Assembly (NCBI RefSeq): GCF_034702125.1
Contig: NC_085876.1
Span: 15,092,253 to 15,156,252, forward strand
Source: Engraulis encrasicolus
Taxonomy: Eukaryota > Chordata > Actinopteri > Clupeiformes > Engraulidae
Length of the DNA stretch: 64,000 nt
Reading direction: 5' to 3'
Below, one piece after another: positions 12,501 to 23,125 of this stretch (position 1 is its first letter; the number at the start of each line of letters is the position of its first letter). A model generated the notes under the pieces. That model did no database searches. It had not been told where the DNA came from and worked only from the letters and a program-made list of their open reading frames with translations. Made by a program: the position numbers and the translations under genes.

Positions 12501-13047
12501 CTTGATTGCCAGCAGAATGGTTGGAAAGGCTGGAACCTGCTGGTGGAAGTGGGTTGTCGCGGCTTCGCAGGGAGAGCACTCTGGCGGACGCTAGGACAAC
12601 TAGGCATCGAGGGACTGGCAAGAAAACAGCTCATAAGCAGCATGACAAAACAAGCGGAGGTGGCATCCCGGTGGATCTGGCTGAACCGTGATAAACGATG
12701 GGAGAAAGGAACACCAAGGACTCAGAGCAGGGTGTCAGGAGGTATAGAGTAGAGTAGGGTAGACTATAGGTCATTGAGGGGCTCCTGAGCTGAGTGGCGG
12801 AGGTGGGGGTAGTTCCAGGACGCTGGTTCTGCCGCCGAGCCCCCAAAAGTGTCGTGGGACTAAATCGGCGAAACACGCTATTGGAAAGGGGGTGCCCACC
12901 TGACGACTCACTGAAGCCTCTCAGTTCAGGACCTGGTGCCTCTCGGGGGGGGGGGGGTACGATGACCAAGCCACTGGCTCAAAGGTGGGACAGAAAGAGA
13001 AGCCTGTAAAGTTGAGCCAGGTGCGATGAACAATCGTATTCTGCATA
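9533..13047 (+). mobile_element. 5'-truncated R2/HERO-like non-LTR retrotransposon (LINE)
   Basis: About 3.5 kb inserted in intron 4 of copy A, opposite to the gene. Copies B and C keep the uninterrupted site (CCAGATGTGAAGCC). It encodes a reverse transcriptase followed by a CCHC knuckle and a restriction-like endonuclease region, the order seen in R2/HERO-group LINEs. The N-terminal zinc-finger and Myb regions are absent, so it is 5'-truncated. A 3' UTR of about 300 bp follows 12752. At most a base or two of target sequence is duplicated. Confidence 0.85.
9747..12752 (+). pseudogene. LINE reverse transcriptase-endonuclease, two frameshifts
   Basis: The first frame, 9747-11891, encodes the RT: FRTISLLNVEGKIF (about residue 270), LDLANAYGTI (motif with the first catalytic Asp, about 345), GIVTGCTISVVLF (about 400), then AFMDDLTI, the FxDD catalytic pair (about 443). 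The message then continues in another frame (about 11798-12470) with the CCHC knuckle CTLCGKPANLEHILSSC (12069-12119) and the endonuclease core FRPDVVLW..VGLTVPWEE. It returns to the first frame (about 12480-12752: KKYQALILDCQQNGW...). In the endonuclease the residue before LTVP is Gly where related elements, from memory, have an acidic residue. Two frameshifts plus that change argue for a dead copy. The RT part alone remains open for 714 codons, so the insertion is not ancient. Confidence 0.85.
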
Positions 13048-14067
13048 TGAAGCCTTGGGTAATGGAACTGTATTGTGTCTTTTTGTTGCTCTGTGTTACT
13101 GTACACTTTTGCTAGCTTCTTTATGCCCTACTGGTTGCTGTGTATCAAAACATCTGCTAAATTGATTGCAACCATAGATTGTAAAATAAATGGACCAAGC
13201 ACCTGTGATGTCACCAATAGACTTTCGCAGAGCTGAAATGAAGCTTAATTTGGACCGCAAGAGACTGCCATTTTAGCATACCTAGTAATTGCTTTGACTC
13301 TACTCATGCCCAGTTTCAAAAATTGGTGCCATCTTTGCACCCGATGCTGAAATCCCACCTCCTATATGTATTAAATCTAGGGAACAGGACACTACTGTCA
13401 ATCATGCCAACCATGCTCCAGTTTGCAAAACTTAAACGTACTATGTAAACTTACTATGTGTACAATTTAGCGCTTGATTAAAGAAACCAAAATAGTCCAC
13501 CTGCATTGAGGCATAGCCCATGATTGAAACGATGTCATTGACTCTGGCGACATGCGCCTTGAACCGTGGGTCTGCGTAGTCAAAACGTTGGCCATAGATG
13601 ATGGAGGAGATGATATTGGAGACAGCGTAGCTCACTGGCCTGGATGTGTCAAACGCTGCACCTGTATACGCCAATCAGAAAAAAAACACTCAGACTCAGA
13701 TGAAATGGCCTTAAATTCCAAACTATAAGCCGCTACTGCTTTCTTACACTTTAAACTGGGGTGTGTATCACGATACCGTTTGGATTGTGACAAACACAAG
13801 ACAGTTAGCTGTGGAGCTAATGTTGAGGAATATGTCACAATGTGGACAATGTGGCTTACCCAAAGGTGAGACCTATAAGTATATATTTTTTCTTGTGAAG
13901 TTTAGTCGGAGCATCTTGTATTCAGTATTCAGTACATATTTCATCTTATAGTCCACAAATTAAAGTCAGGGCCGCCGCTAGGCATAAGCAGAGCAAGCAG
14001 AGTGTTTAGGGCCTCAACCAATTTGCCCCCAAAATTGGGGCCTCCTAAATTGAGATTGACAAAAAAA

Positions 14068-14097
14068 GTATTATTATCATTATTATTATTATTATTA

Positions 14098-14132
<35 letters not shown>
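14068..14132. repeat. (ATT)n microsatellite, intron 3
   Basis: ATT/ATC repeats. The same site in B (32405-32446) and C (55280-55297) differs in length. The flanking GGGGCCTCCTAAATTGAG and GGGCCTCCAAACC segments look like the ends of an old hAT-type element shared by all three copies. Confidence 0.8.
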
Positions 14133-14134
<2 letters not shown>

Positions 14135-14955
14135 AATATGAGGGGGGGGGCTCCTGACCACTTATGCTTTGGGCCTCCAAACCTTAGCAGCATCCCTGAT
14201 TACAGTAGGCCTACTTAAGTTATTACGGATTACCAACACTACAACTAAAATACTGAATTCAGTATAGTATAGTGCTGTATTGGTGAAGCCAAGGGCCTAG
14301 GCCCTGTCCCAACTTTTTTGAGATTGGTTGCACGTATCAAATCTTAAATGAGCACATAATTCTAGTAATTTTGCTTGGCCATAACACCTTATACGTTGTC
14401 TTGGAAAAATTCCATCTCACAAACAGATTGAATGTTTTGAACATTTGAGAGCAATTGGTTTTTCTTTACTAAGCGCTCCAACTTTTTTGGGATCCAGTTT
14501 GCACAAAAACATTAAGGATTCATTGATCTCTATTTTTGATCTAGCACATCTGCTGCCTTGTGAACATACGGTACATTAACATCACAAAAAATGCATACAG
14601 AAACACAGTATGTACATTAGCAATGTACTCAATGAATAGACCTTACCGTTATGTTGCTCAAATACCTCAATAAGGTACTGGACCTCTTCCTGGATCTTCA
14701 GTTCAATTGCTTTCTTGCCCATTCCAAAGTCCCTCAGTTTGGAGAGGGCAAATCGCCTCATCTCCTTCCAGCATTCTCCATTGGAAAGTATTATCCCTGT
14801 GTGAATAGAACAATGATAAGGCCCAATAGACCCGTTCAGAGTCGATGTCCTCATGAATGCGTGCGACACCACGACACCAGAGATATTGTAAGGATATTAC
14901 GAGAGACTCCCCCTAGAGTGCAGTACCACCCAGAAAAGTGGAGTGCAGACTCCAT

Positions 14956-15528
14956 GGGGCACCTAAGTCACGCCCTTCTACTTCCGATCCATGGGGCTGG
15001 AGCTCTCAAAATTTTGAATGAGAGTTAATGGAGCGAGTCAAGCTAAATCCTCATCCCGTTTGGCATGTGCTCCGGATTTCACATATGATGACAGTGAATT
15101 TGAAAGGTTTGGATTTGCGTCGTAAGACCACTCATTTTCGACACGCAAGAAACGTTATTTTAGCTTTTGTGCAAAACTGTGTTAGAGACTACACGTGCGC
15201 CTCGCATATCTGACGTGAACCAAGGCACAGCCAACCCTACCGCTGCACTGCGGCTTAAGTGGCTGCACATCGGACATGCAACGTCTGTTGTGTAGTCCAA
15301 ATAATTGTATATTTTTGCACACACACAACTCAAAAATCGCTTGCCAAGTGAAGTCAACAAGCACACCATTGGTTGTTATTAATTTTGAGGCACAGCATAT
15401 GTGTGATCGACGGGGAAATGCGAGGTGGATCGGAAAATAGCTTTGATCAGTCCATTACAGCCCAGTCAAAAGTTTTTGCGTTGCCAGCCCCATAAGCTGC
15501 CCGGAAGGGGTGGAGACTTAGGTGCCCC
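14956..15528. mobile_element. DNA transposon with AT duplication (ISL2EU-like, non-autonomous)
   Basis: 573 bp with inverted ends GGGGCACCTAAGTC and GACTTAGGTGCCCC, flanked by AT. Copies B and C have the uninterrupted GACTCCATTCAGAAAG site. A 2-bp AT duplication is typical of ISL2EU elements (general knowledge). No transposase frame is present. Confidence 0.75.
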
Positions 15529-17040
15529 ATTCAGAAAGAACGGGTGTAGCAACCCCTTGTGAGTAGGCTGCCGGATGTGAGTGCCCGGATATCCGCCCGA
15601 GTATTTAGGATATCCGGGCGCGTATTTACATACTTTCTAACATCAGGATTGCTTTGCGGCACCACAGCTACCCGATATGAGTCGCGCTGGGAGTTACGCA
15701 AGAGCACACGGCTATGGAGTGGACTCACTGTTTCGGTTTTGCAGAAGTAGACACGGACCATAGACGATTTTCATTTTAGTGCTATTGTCTACCATTTGGC
15801 CTACCTGTTCGCTGCGCTGCGCCGTGACACTTCTTTACCACAGGGCTACACAAAGATTTTCTATTCTAATCTGCATTTAAACCGTCTCTGGTACCACCAA
15901 AGAACGCGGATAACGTAGGCTACGCTGTCAAGCATGTTGGGGGTCAAGCGCAAGATCTACCATGAGCCAAATGCGCATAGTTTATGTTGAAATATAGTCA
16001 AAAAGCACATAAAGGGGCAGTCTAACCGATTTTATTATTAATTATAAATACATTGGGTAATTAATTAATTCTTCATCACCACACACACACAAACGCTGTC
16101 AAGCAGACTGGAAGACATAGGATTACACTGAACAAGGTAGACGGATGCTGAGGCATCAGCGTCTATCTGGACCAAGTTTGAGAGCCCCTACACTACACAC
16201 CTTTGAGAGACCCAGAAGCACTCCAATTACCTGCTTGTGTTGTACTGATCTATGGGTCAAGCGCAAGATGAGCCAAGAGGTAATGCGCATAGTAGGGCCT
16301 AGGCTATATATTGAAATATAGTCAGAAAGAGGCGCATAACATTTTAACATTTTTTAATTGCAAATTTAAGGGGACATAAACATTACACTAACTGATTTTA
16401 TAACATTTGAATATTGTACAGCATCACACATACTGTAGCCTACACCGTTCAAGTCACTCCATCCAAGGGCAGAGGAGCAAGTGGAAGTTTGTAGGTAGGC
16501 CACTGGCTGTGAGAAAGGCTGGAGCCACGCCAAAGATAAAAAGCCATTTCATGTGTAACAGAGAATTAAGTTTTATTTTCTCCTTCTCCTTGTTGTTGTG
16601 CCACGTGACATTTTTGGGGGCCATCTGTCTAATATGAAATTGAAACCATTTGAAATTCCACCATAACTGATGAAAAAGAATCAACAAGTGTCTAACTTCT
16701 GAAAATCTTGTCCGTGTGTAACTAACCAGGGGATGTTACACAGGTCAAAACTTTGACAATGCCAGTCACAATAAGAGTGAGACATCACTAGGGCTACTGT
16801 ACACACAAAAAACCCCTGCAGGTTTGAAAGAACGTGAGGACACAGCTGTTGTAAAACATATACTTTCTTTTATTTTCTTCTTCTTCTTCTTGTATAAACA
16901 TTCTAAATGTGCAGAGTAGGCAGGCGAATCATAAAAGCACAGTTACACTTGGATATTAAAATGTATAGTACACATTGCAAACCTGAACAGTGTTGCCAGA
17001 TGGAAAATGCTGAATTATCATACCAAAACCTCAACATGAT

Positions 17041-17905
17041 CTTTTTGGGGTCTATAAACCTAAATATTGCTCTGTATGCCTCATCTCCAAAACCTTGAGG
17101 AAGAAGAGAGTCCAAGAAGAGGATCTGTCGGTCTTGAACTTTTAACACCTGCAGACATACATTTGGTGTCACCCATCAACATGGCTAATTGTAAATTATT
17201 AAAGGGGGCAGAAATGGGTCTGAAATACTGAAATGTTCACTCAACACATAGCAAGTAGTGATCCCCTTGGCCTGGTTGCCTACTCCAAGCAGGAAAAAGG
17301 ATAGCATCCCTTGACCACACATCGTCCTGTTGTTTGGGAATAATTTTGCAGACAGACATACACACTTACTGTCCTATGGGGCATTGATATGGAAAGATGC
17401 GTACACATGGTCAGAATGTTGGAGGAAGTGTATACATACAAAAACATACACATACTTCTGCAAAGACAATCACCGGCAGATTGGACAGGGGGTCCACATC
17501 CATTTTCCAGGTAGGGACAGCAAACATGTCCACAATATGGACATCTTTTCCCTGCTCAGAGACATATACTGATAACCGCTTCTAACAAAATAGACAGTTT
17601 TAACACATGCACTAAAGATTTAGAAAAATAAATAAATTAATCAAAACCAGATTTACATGCTTTAGAGCAGCCTCGCGCACCAGCTTCAGGCAGGCATTTC
17701 CAATCTAAAAAGAAAACACACTCATAATCCTTGCGGTCTGGTTATAATGTAGGATACCTACATTTTCAAAAGGTCATACTCACGGTTGAGTCCATGCACC
17801 TGTTGAGACCCAGGCTTAGGAAATCCTCACGGAGAAGGCAGACATCTCCCTCTTTGGTGAGGAGTTCATTGCCTGGGCGGCTGGTGTCCAGGACATATAT
17901 TTCAG
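17041..17905 (-). pseudogene. Ulp1-like (C48) protease remnant of the Ginger element
   Basis: Four exon-like blocks read in order on the minus strand with fitting phases. 17905-17784 encodes LDTSRPGNELLTKEGDVCLL then REDFLSLGLNRCMDST. 17704-17657 encodes IGNACLKLVREAALKH. About 17551-17460 encodes GKDVHIVDMFAVPTW. About 17148-17041 encodes VLKVQDRQILFLDSLLPQGF. GLNRCMDSTIGNACLKL matches the WLND..IN.YL-type start of Ulp1 peptidases, and ILFLDSL matches the strand carrying the catalytic Asp. I could not find the catalytic HW or the QxxxxDCG Cys, so it is broken. Ulp1-type proteases are reported as passengers in some Ginger1 elements (recalled). Confidence 0.5.
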
Positions 17906-17935
17906 CTACAATGCATATCAGAGTTATGGCAAGGA

Positions 17936-18241
17936 TAAGGCCAATTGGGAAACTCAAACTCCCTTTGTCATTGTGACACAACACGCCACAGCACACAAGT
18001 GAACACTGCACACAATGAAATAGCATTTATGTCTCACCCGTGCAAGTGGGCAGCCCCCGATGGCGACCCAAGGGAGCAGTGTGACGGGACGGTACCATGC
18101 TCAGGGTACCTCAGTCATGGAGGAGGATGGCGGAGAGCACTGGTCAATTACTCCCCCCACCAATCTGGCGGGTTGGGAGTCTAACCAGCAACCTTTGGGA
18201 TACAAGTCTGACGCCCTAACCACTTACCCATGACTGCCACT
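17936..18241 (-). mobile_element. tRNA-derived SINE
   Basis: On the minus strand, GTAAGTGGTTAGGGCGTC (A-box type) is followed by GGTTGCTGGTTAGACTCCC (B-box type, one base off GGTTCGA), then a body ending in TTTCCCAATTGG. It lies inside the Ginger-like element and so is a later nested insertion or a shared passenger. Confidence 0.7.
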
Positions 18242-18768
18242 GACATGAATAAGCCATAATTAACACACAGCACGCCAGTACTACAAGTCAGTCAAATTCA
18301 AAGATTATTTATTTTCTCCTGTAGAAACATGTCTGTGAATAAAGCATGAAATACAGAGCTCTGGGTTCAAATTTATCTTGCCCTAGCATCAACAAAGATG
18401 AACACTGAATCTCCCTGAACCCATTGATTATATAGTAACATAATTTCACTAAAGAATGTAACCAAAATTATGTCCGTTTGTACAAACTGGAATCAGTCAG
18501 GTCTTTTTATCTGGTCATCTTCATCTTGTGACGCACAACTGCTTCATGTCAGTCCTGTGTCTGACATCCATTACCTGTTGTGCCTTAATGAATCACAAAC
18601 ATCCACACAGACCATCAGCCATCCACAGCACAGGCCCTAGCCCTGTTTCAGTGCCCCGGGGTGGCCTTGCACAAACCCCTTCATACACACATATTTCCAC
18701 ATCCAACAGGGGTCCCTGGTTCATCTTCCCTGGTTCTGTAGGGAGGTTACGCACGCACGCACACACAA

Positions 18769-18799
<31 letters not shown>

Positions 18800-19204
18800 C
18801 ACAAGCCTCCACGAGGCTACATAGCACCACTTGTGTCACCCCCTCAGCCCCTCTCCATCAAGGCAATTCACCAGCTCAGCCTAGAGGAAAAGCTATCTGA
18901 TTAGGCCGTAGTCCACCACCTCGGCACATAAGACTCCGAGTGGTACTGTAGCCCCCTCCATAACCATAACATCATGCATACCAGCAGACCCTGTCATGGG
19001 AAAAGTCAAGATTAACACAGTTGCAACCTGTCGCTGTGCATCTCCCAGTAAGAGGCATTTTGATGTGCCCGTCCCCAGCTTTGACACGTAACCTGCTGGT
19101 GTCTCTCTTCTGCGGCCCTCATCACGACAACGCCTGAAAGAAGTTTCATTAGCTTCCCTCCCCAAATGAAAAGACACAGACCCCTCTCTTTGGCTCCAAA
19201 CACT

Positions 19205-19470
19205 AAATGGTAAAAAAAGCTAAATGGACTACATTTGTATAGCACCTTTACACTCTTTCGAGCACTCAAAGATCGTTACATTGTATGCCTCACTTTCTTC
19301 CCATTCACACACCGGTGGCAGTGGCTGCCATGCAGGGTACCACCCTGCCACCAGGAGCAATTCGGGGTGAAGTATCTTAGCCAAGGACACATTGATGGGG
19401 TCAGACAGAGCGGGGCTGCCGAACAGTCTCCTCTATCACCTGAGCCTGCACTGCCCCTAAAAAGTAACAT
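19205..19470. repeat. Dispersed repeat (TAAATGGACTACATTTGTAT family)
   Basis: Contains CATTCACACACCGGTGGCAG, GGCTGCCATGCAGGGTACCA and CAAGGACACATTGATGGGG, the marks of a repeat very common in fish genomes. Non-coding here. Confidence 0.55.
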
Positions 19471-19911
19471 ATAAGTTTAAAACGTGAATGTCAGTAGCTG
19501 TATTAAATGATAACTTCAGCCAATATCAACATACTGTTAATGCTCTCACTACCCTGGACTTGTCAGTACCAGAGAATGTTTATTTTTTAATTCAGCCTTT
19601 CCGAGATCCTAGTCATTGCAATGGAGCCAGGTGTTTGTTTACATAAAAAACAAATGGATTTATTCCCAATAACATCCAAAAGGTTATGCAACATCAGCAG
19701 ACAACTAACAAACAGTGTGCTTTTAAAATAGCCCCCATTAGAATAGCTCAGATATCGGAAAGGGCTGAGCCCTTGCAACATCACCGGGCACTGACAAGTC
19801 AAGGTTAGCGTGAGCAATACATCAGCATATTGAAATTGACAGAACTGGTCCTTTAAAATTAGTAAATGCTTACACTTAGATTGCTAGATGAAGCCACAAT
19901 CACATGTGTTA

Positions 19912-20126
19912 GTGACTATATGAAATGAAATCAACAGTAGCCTACTTACCCAGTTCTCAATGTCCTTCGCCTGACCATCCCAGAAATTCCCAGAGATGGC
20001 CTTATTTCGGGTACCCCTGAAGTGACTATATGAAATGAAATCAACAGTACTTACCCAGTTCTCAATGTCCTTCGCCTGGCCATCCCAGAAATACCCAGAA
20101 ATGGCCTTGTTTCGCGTACCCCTGAA
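19912..20126. repeat. 110-bp tandem duplication including an exon end
   Basis: 19912-20021 and 20022-20126 are near-identical, each with the SG(Y/N)FWDGQAKDIENW exon end and its GT donor. The copies differ by a 5-bp gain GCCTA at 19940-19944. Confidence 0.85.
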
Positions 20127-20168
20127 CTTGCGGTGGCTGCCAGACCCAGGTTGTGACACTCGCTTCAC
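20055..20168 (-). pseudogene. Integrase H2C2 zinc-binding-like exon of the Ginger element
   Basis: The frame reads HRKFRGTRNKAISGYFWDGQ then AKDIENW and ends at a GTAAGT donor. The spacing resembles the GRNKTRDAIS..YYWPGM..DIENWV region that precedes the DDE core in gypsy/Ginger integrases (from memory of the family). The His pair is partly lost and no CxxC follows in the visible exon. The donor-side half was duplicated in tandem (19912-20126). Confidence 0.5.
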
Positions 20169-21190
20169 ACAGCATCTTTCTCCGCGTCGCTGGTTATTAC
20201 CAGCCGCATGTACTGCCGCCTCGGCCCGATGTAAAATAAGCGACGATCTATTAAAACATGGAAAAGGTATGTCTTATTTTGACACTCTTATTAGGCTACG
20301 TGAAGTTGTCATGAACTGCATCAGAGTTTCTTACAAGCATTCCAAGTGAGCATCAAGTGACAATTCTGACAAACGACACTGACAAAACAGAGAAGGACAA
20401 CATCGATCGCACATAATCTCCTTTGGCGAGCCATCGTATCAAGAATATCAGAAAACTATTAATGACAGCAACTGACATGAACTGGAAAGATCTCCAACTC
20501 TGATGAAATTAGGGTTAACTTTCACTACCGCTTGGATGAGCGGCGGACCTTCCACCTCTCCTGCTTCCCCCAGAGGGGCAACATTCGCCCCGTCTGTAAA
20601 AATGTTTTTACGTTTTCATAAAACTGGTATCCAGATGTCTCCGCGCCGGTAGTCGGCTAGTCGCACTCCCTTCCATCCTGGCAGACTCAAATCGGACCGG
20701 GGTCGAGTAGCTGAGGTAAAACTGTCGTAAATATAGGGCCAGATACCCGGAAACAGCCGTAAATACTCGGGCGGATATCCGGAAATACTCGGGCGGATAT
20801 CCGGGCACTCACATCCGGCAGCCTACTCACATGGGGTTGCTACAACGGGCTGCTGCGCTCAGAGCTGTATCTCGACGGCGGCCACTAGGAGAACTGCAGG
20901 AATGGGTGAAATCGGGAGTGGTGATTCTGTTTGAGAGATGCATAAGAGATGTTTGTTGTTACAAGAACATTAAACTACTGACTGGACTGATGAGCTCGCC
21001 AGGAATACCCGTGTCCGTGGTGCCCACTGCATATCTGAGGTTAGCGCGAGCATCTGTTATCTTATTTCGGAAAAAAAACACCTGTCGAGTCTCTGTACAA
21101 GTGAACGGAGCATGGACGGTTTTGAGGCAGCGGTGCGCACGCAGCCAAATTACGTCATACCTGTTTACAAACTCTAAAGGGGTCTATAGA

Positions 21191-21804
21191 GCTCTTCAGC
21201 GTTGACGTCAACTTGTATGCGGCGTTTGGACTACCGGTTCCATGGCGATTTTTTACATTGCAAAACGCCATAGAGATTCAGGTTTGGCAAAAATATGAGT
21301 TGCACGGCAACAACGAACATTAGCGTGTCCCCGCATCCCTTTCTCATTAGTGGAACGGATCGTATCATCATGTTGGTGTATTCACATGTTAAATCATGAC
21401 GATTATAATTCAATATTGCTAACCCCTTTCTGATCATTAAAACTTCCGAACTACATACTTTCCTTTGGTTGCCATGGGTACAACCTTCCGCACGTACATG
21501 CCGTTAGATACTGGCGCCGCTTCTGTAGTCGCCAAAAGCTTCCGGGTTTAGCATATGGACGCAACATCGTATTTATGTCGAAGTTTGACACAAAATGATC
21601 AACCATGTCATACCTACAGCCTATTTTTAACACCCTCGACAGTTTGCGGGGGTTCGCTAAGCGCGTGCTTGCACTCGGAGCTTATTTGAAATTTACCCCT
21701 ATTCATTCTCAATGGAGGCCGGAAGCCGATAGGAACCAGGACGTCCTTAAATGCTAACATGAAAGACTACAATCTACTACATGCTTCCGCTTCCGCTGAA
21801 GAAC
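21191..21804. mobile_element. DNA transposon with 8-bp duplication (hAT-like)
   Basis: 614 bp flanked by TCTATAGA at 21183-21190 and 21805-21812; copy C keeps a single TCTATAGA at the same place. Ends are GCTCTTCAGCG and CGCTGAAGAAC. No transposase is visible. The 8-bp duplication fits hAT. Confidence 0.7.
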
Positions 21805-22295
21805 TCTATAGAATTACAAATTAAGAGGGGTAGGGGTATAACAATACACTCAACTAACGATTCGGTTTGTATCATGATTCATGACCTACAGTTCGATACA
21901 CCCCACGATTTTACATTTGACAACATTATAAACCTTATGCATAAAAACTATGATAGTTTATAGGTAGACTAGGTTGCAAGAGGCTACTAATAATTTTCAA
22001 AAGTTATAATAATGATGATGCTTGGAAGCACTATCACTTCATATCATATGGTTGTTTTCTGGGCTGATGGGTATGAAAACGTTAAAAGGGCGCATCACGA
22101 TACTGCCTTCCTGTGCCTCCTTGCATCCATAAGATATGACCCACTCTATTTAAGTGCCAAAAAAAGACAAAACAAATTTTTAAAAATCTCTCTTTTTTGG
22201 GTATTTTAAAAAATTTAATGCAAAAACACTCTCCCCCAAGTTTCACAGTCCTGATAGGGCCCATTTGAGGAAAGGGCCGATAAGATATAAACGCA

Positions 22296-22476
22296 GGCCC
22301 TGCCGTGGCTAAATGGTAGGGCACTCGTCTACCAAGCAGCTGACCCGGGTTCGATTCCCGACATGGGTCCTTTGCCGGCCCTTCCCCGTCTCTCTCTCTC
22401 CCCACTTGCTTCCCTTCACCACCTTCACTGTCCTATCATGAATAAAGTTAAAAAAAGAATCAATAAAGAAAAAAGA
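22296..22476 (+). mobile_element. tRNA-derived SINE shared by copies A and C
   Basis: A-box type TGGCTAAATGGTAGGGCACT and B-box GGTTCGATTCC (22348-22358) head a short body that ends in an A-rich AATAAAGTTAAAAAAAG tail. The same insertion is at 58319-58500 in copy C; it is not found in intron 2 of B. Confidence 0.8.
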
Positions 22477-22981
22477 TCTACAAATCTACTGTCCACATCT
22501 CCATATGTTGTGGGCATCTGTATGTCTGAGGGGTGGGCTCCAGGATGTCGCTGGTACCAAGATGATTTGGGAACATTCGGTCTGCATCACTATGCTGAAA
22601 TGGGGTCTTAAACAAAAGGGGGAGTCTGACAGAGTGGCCTAGATTTCCCAGGCAAAGCTGGGCGGAAAAAAAGAAACAGAAAAAGACATTTGACAACAGG
22701 CTGCTTATGACAAGCTAGTACAGAGTGACTAACACCTCCCAGGTATAAGCCAGGAATGGAGAGAGAAGAGGCGAAGACACTGGCTGGCTAGTATGTTACA
22801 GCCTTATTTGAGCTGCATACTGTACCAACAATGCTGGAATCAATTCATACAAACAGCTAAATGGTATGAGCTTATGCTACGTCACGTCAGTATACACTGA
22901 CAGAGCCATCCAACCTTGTGCTCAGGTTGTGTCTAATATTGACGAAACCAGATACACCAGACTACAATCATCAGTATCAGT

Positions 22982-23125
22982 GTAGAGCAGGGATTCCCAA
23001 ACTTAACCATGCCAAGCCCCCCCCCCCCCCATTGAAATGATGTTGGGGGCTGGATAAAATGGCCTCAAGGGCCACAAACGGACCTCGAGACATAACAGGT
23101 TCCCCACCCCTGCCCTACATACTCT
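22982..23125. repeat. Fused remnants of two hAT elements
   Basis: GTGTAGAG plus CAGGGATTCCCAAAC is the left end of the element seen whole at 59019-59595. After a C-rich tract it joins the right half of the element seen at 60750-61063. Copy A therefore lost about 1.9 kb between them. Confidence 0.65.

Larger units (their letters stand above)
15545..20844. mobile_element. Ginger-like DNA transposon, 5.3 kb
   Basis: Inserted in intron 2 of copy A, flanked by a perfect 5-bp duplication ACGGG (15540-15544 and 20845-20849); B and C have the empty site. The ends are long inverted repeats of about 62 bp beginning TGTAGCAACCCC and sharing GATATCCGCCCGAGTATTT units; the right end repeats that unit twice. 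TGT...ACA termini with a 4-5 bp duplication are the pattern of Ginger elements. On the minus strand it holds an integrase zinc-binding-like exon (about 20055-20168) and Ulp1-protease-like exons (17041-17905). I found no intact integrase DDE core, so it is internally decayed. A SINE (17936-18241) and other repeats lie inside it. Confidence 0.7.

Noticed and set aside
22296..22370. Possible true tRNA gene
   Set aside because: It has A- and B-box motifs but is followed by a SINE body and A-rich tail, has an orthologous copy at 58319, and does not fold into a clean cloverleaf by eye.
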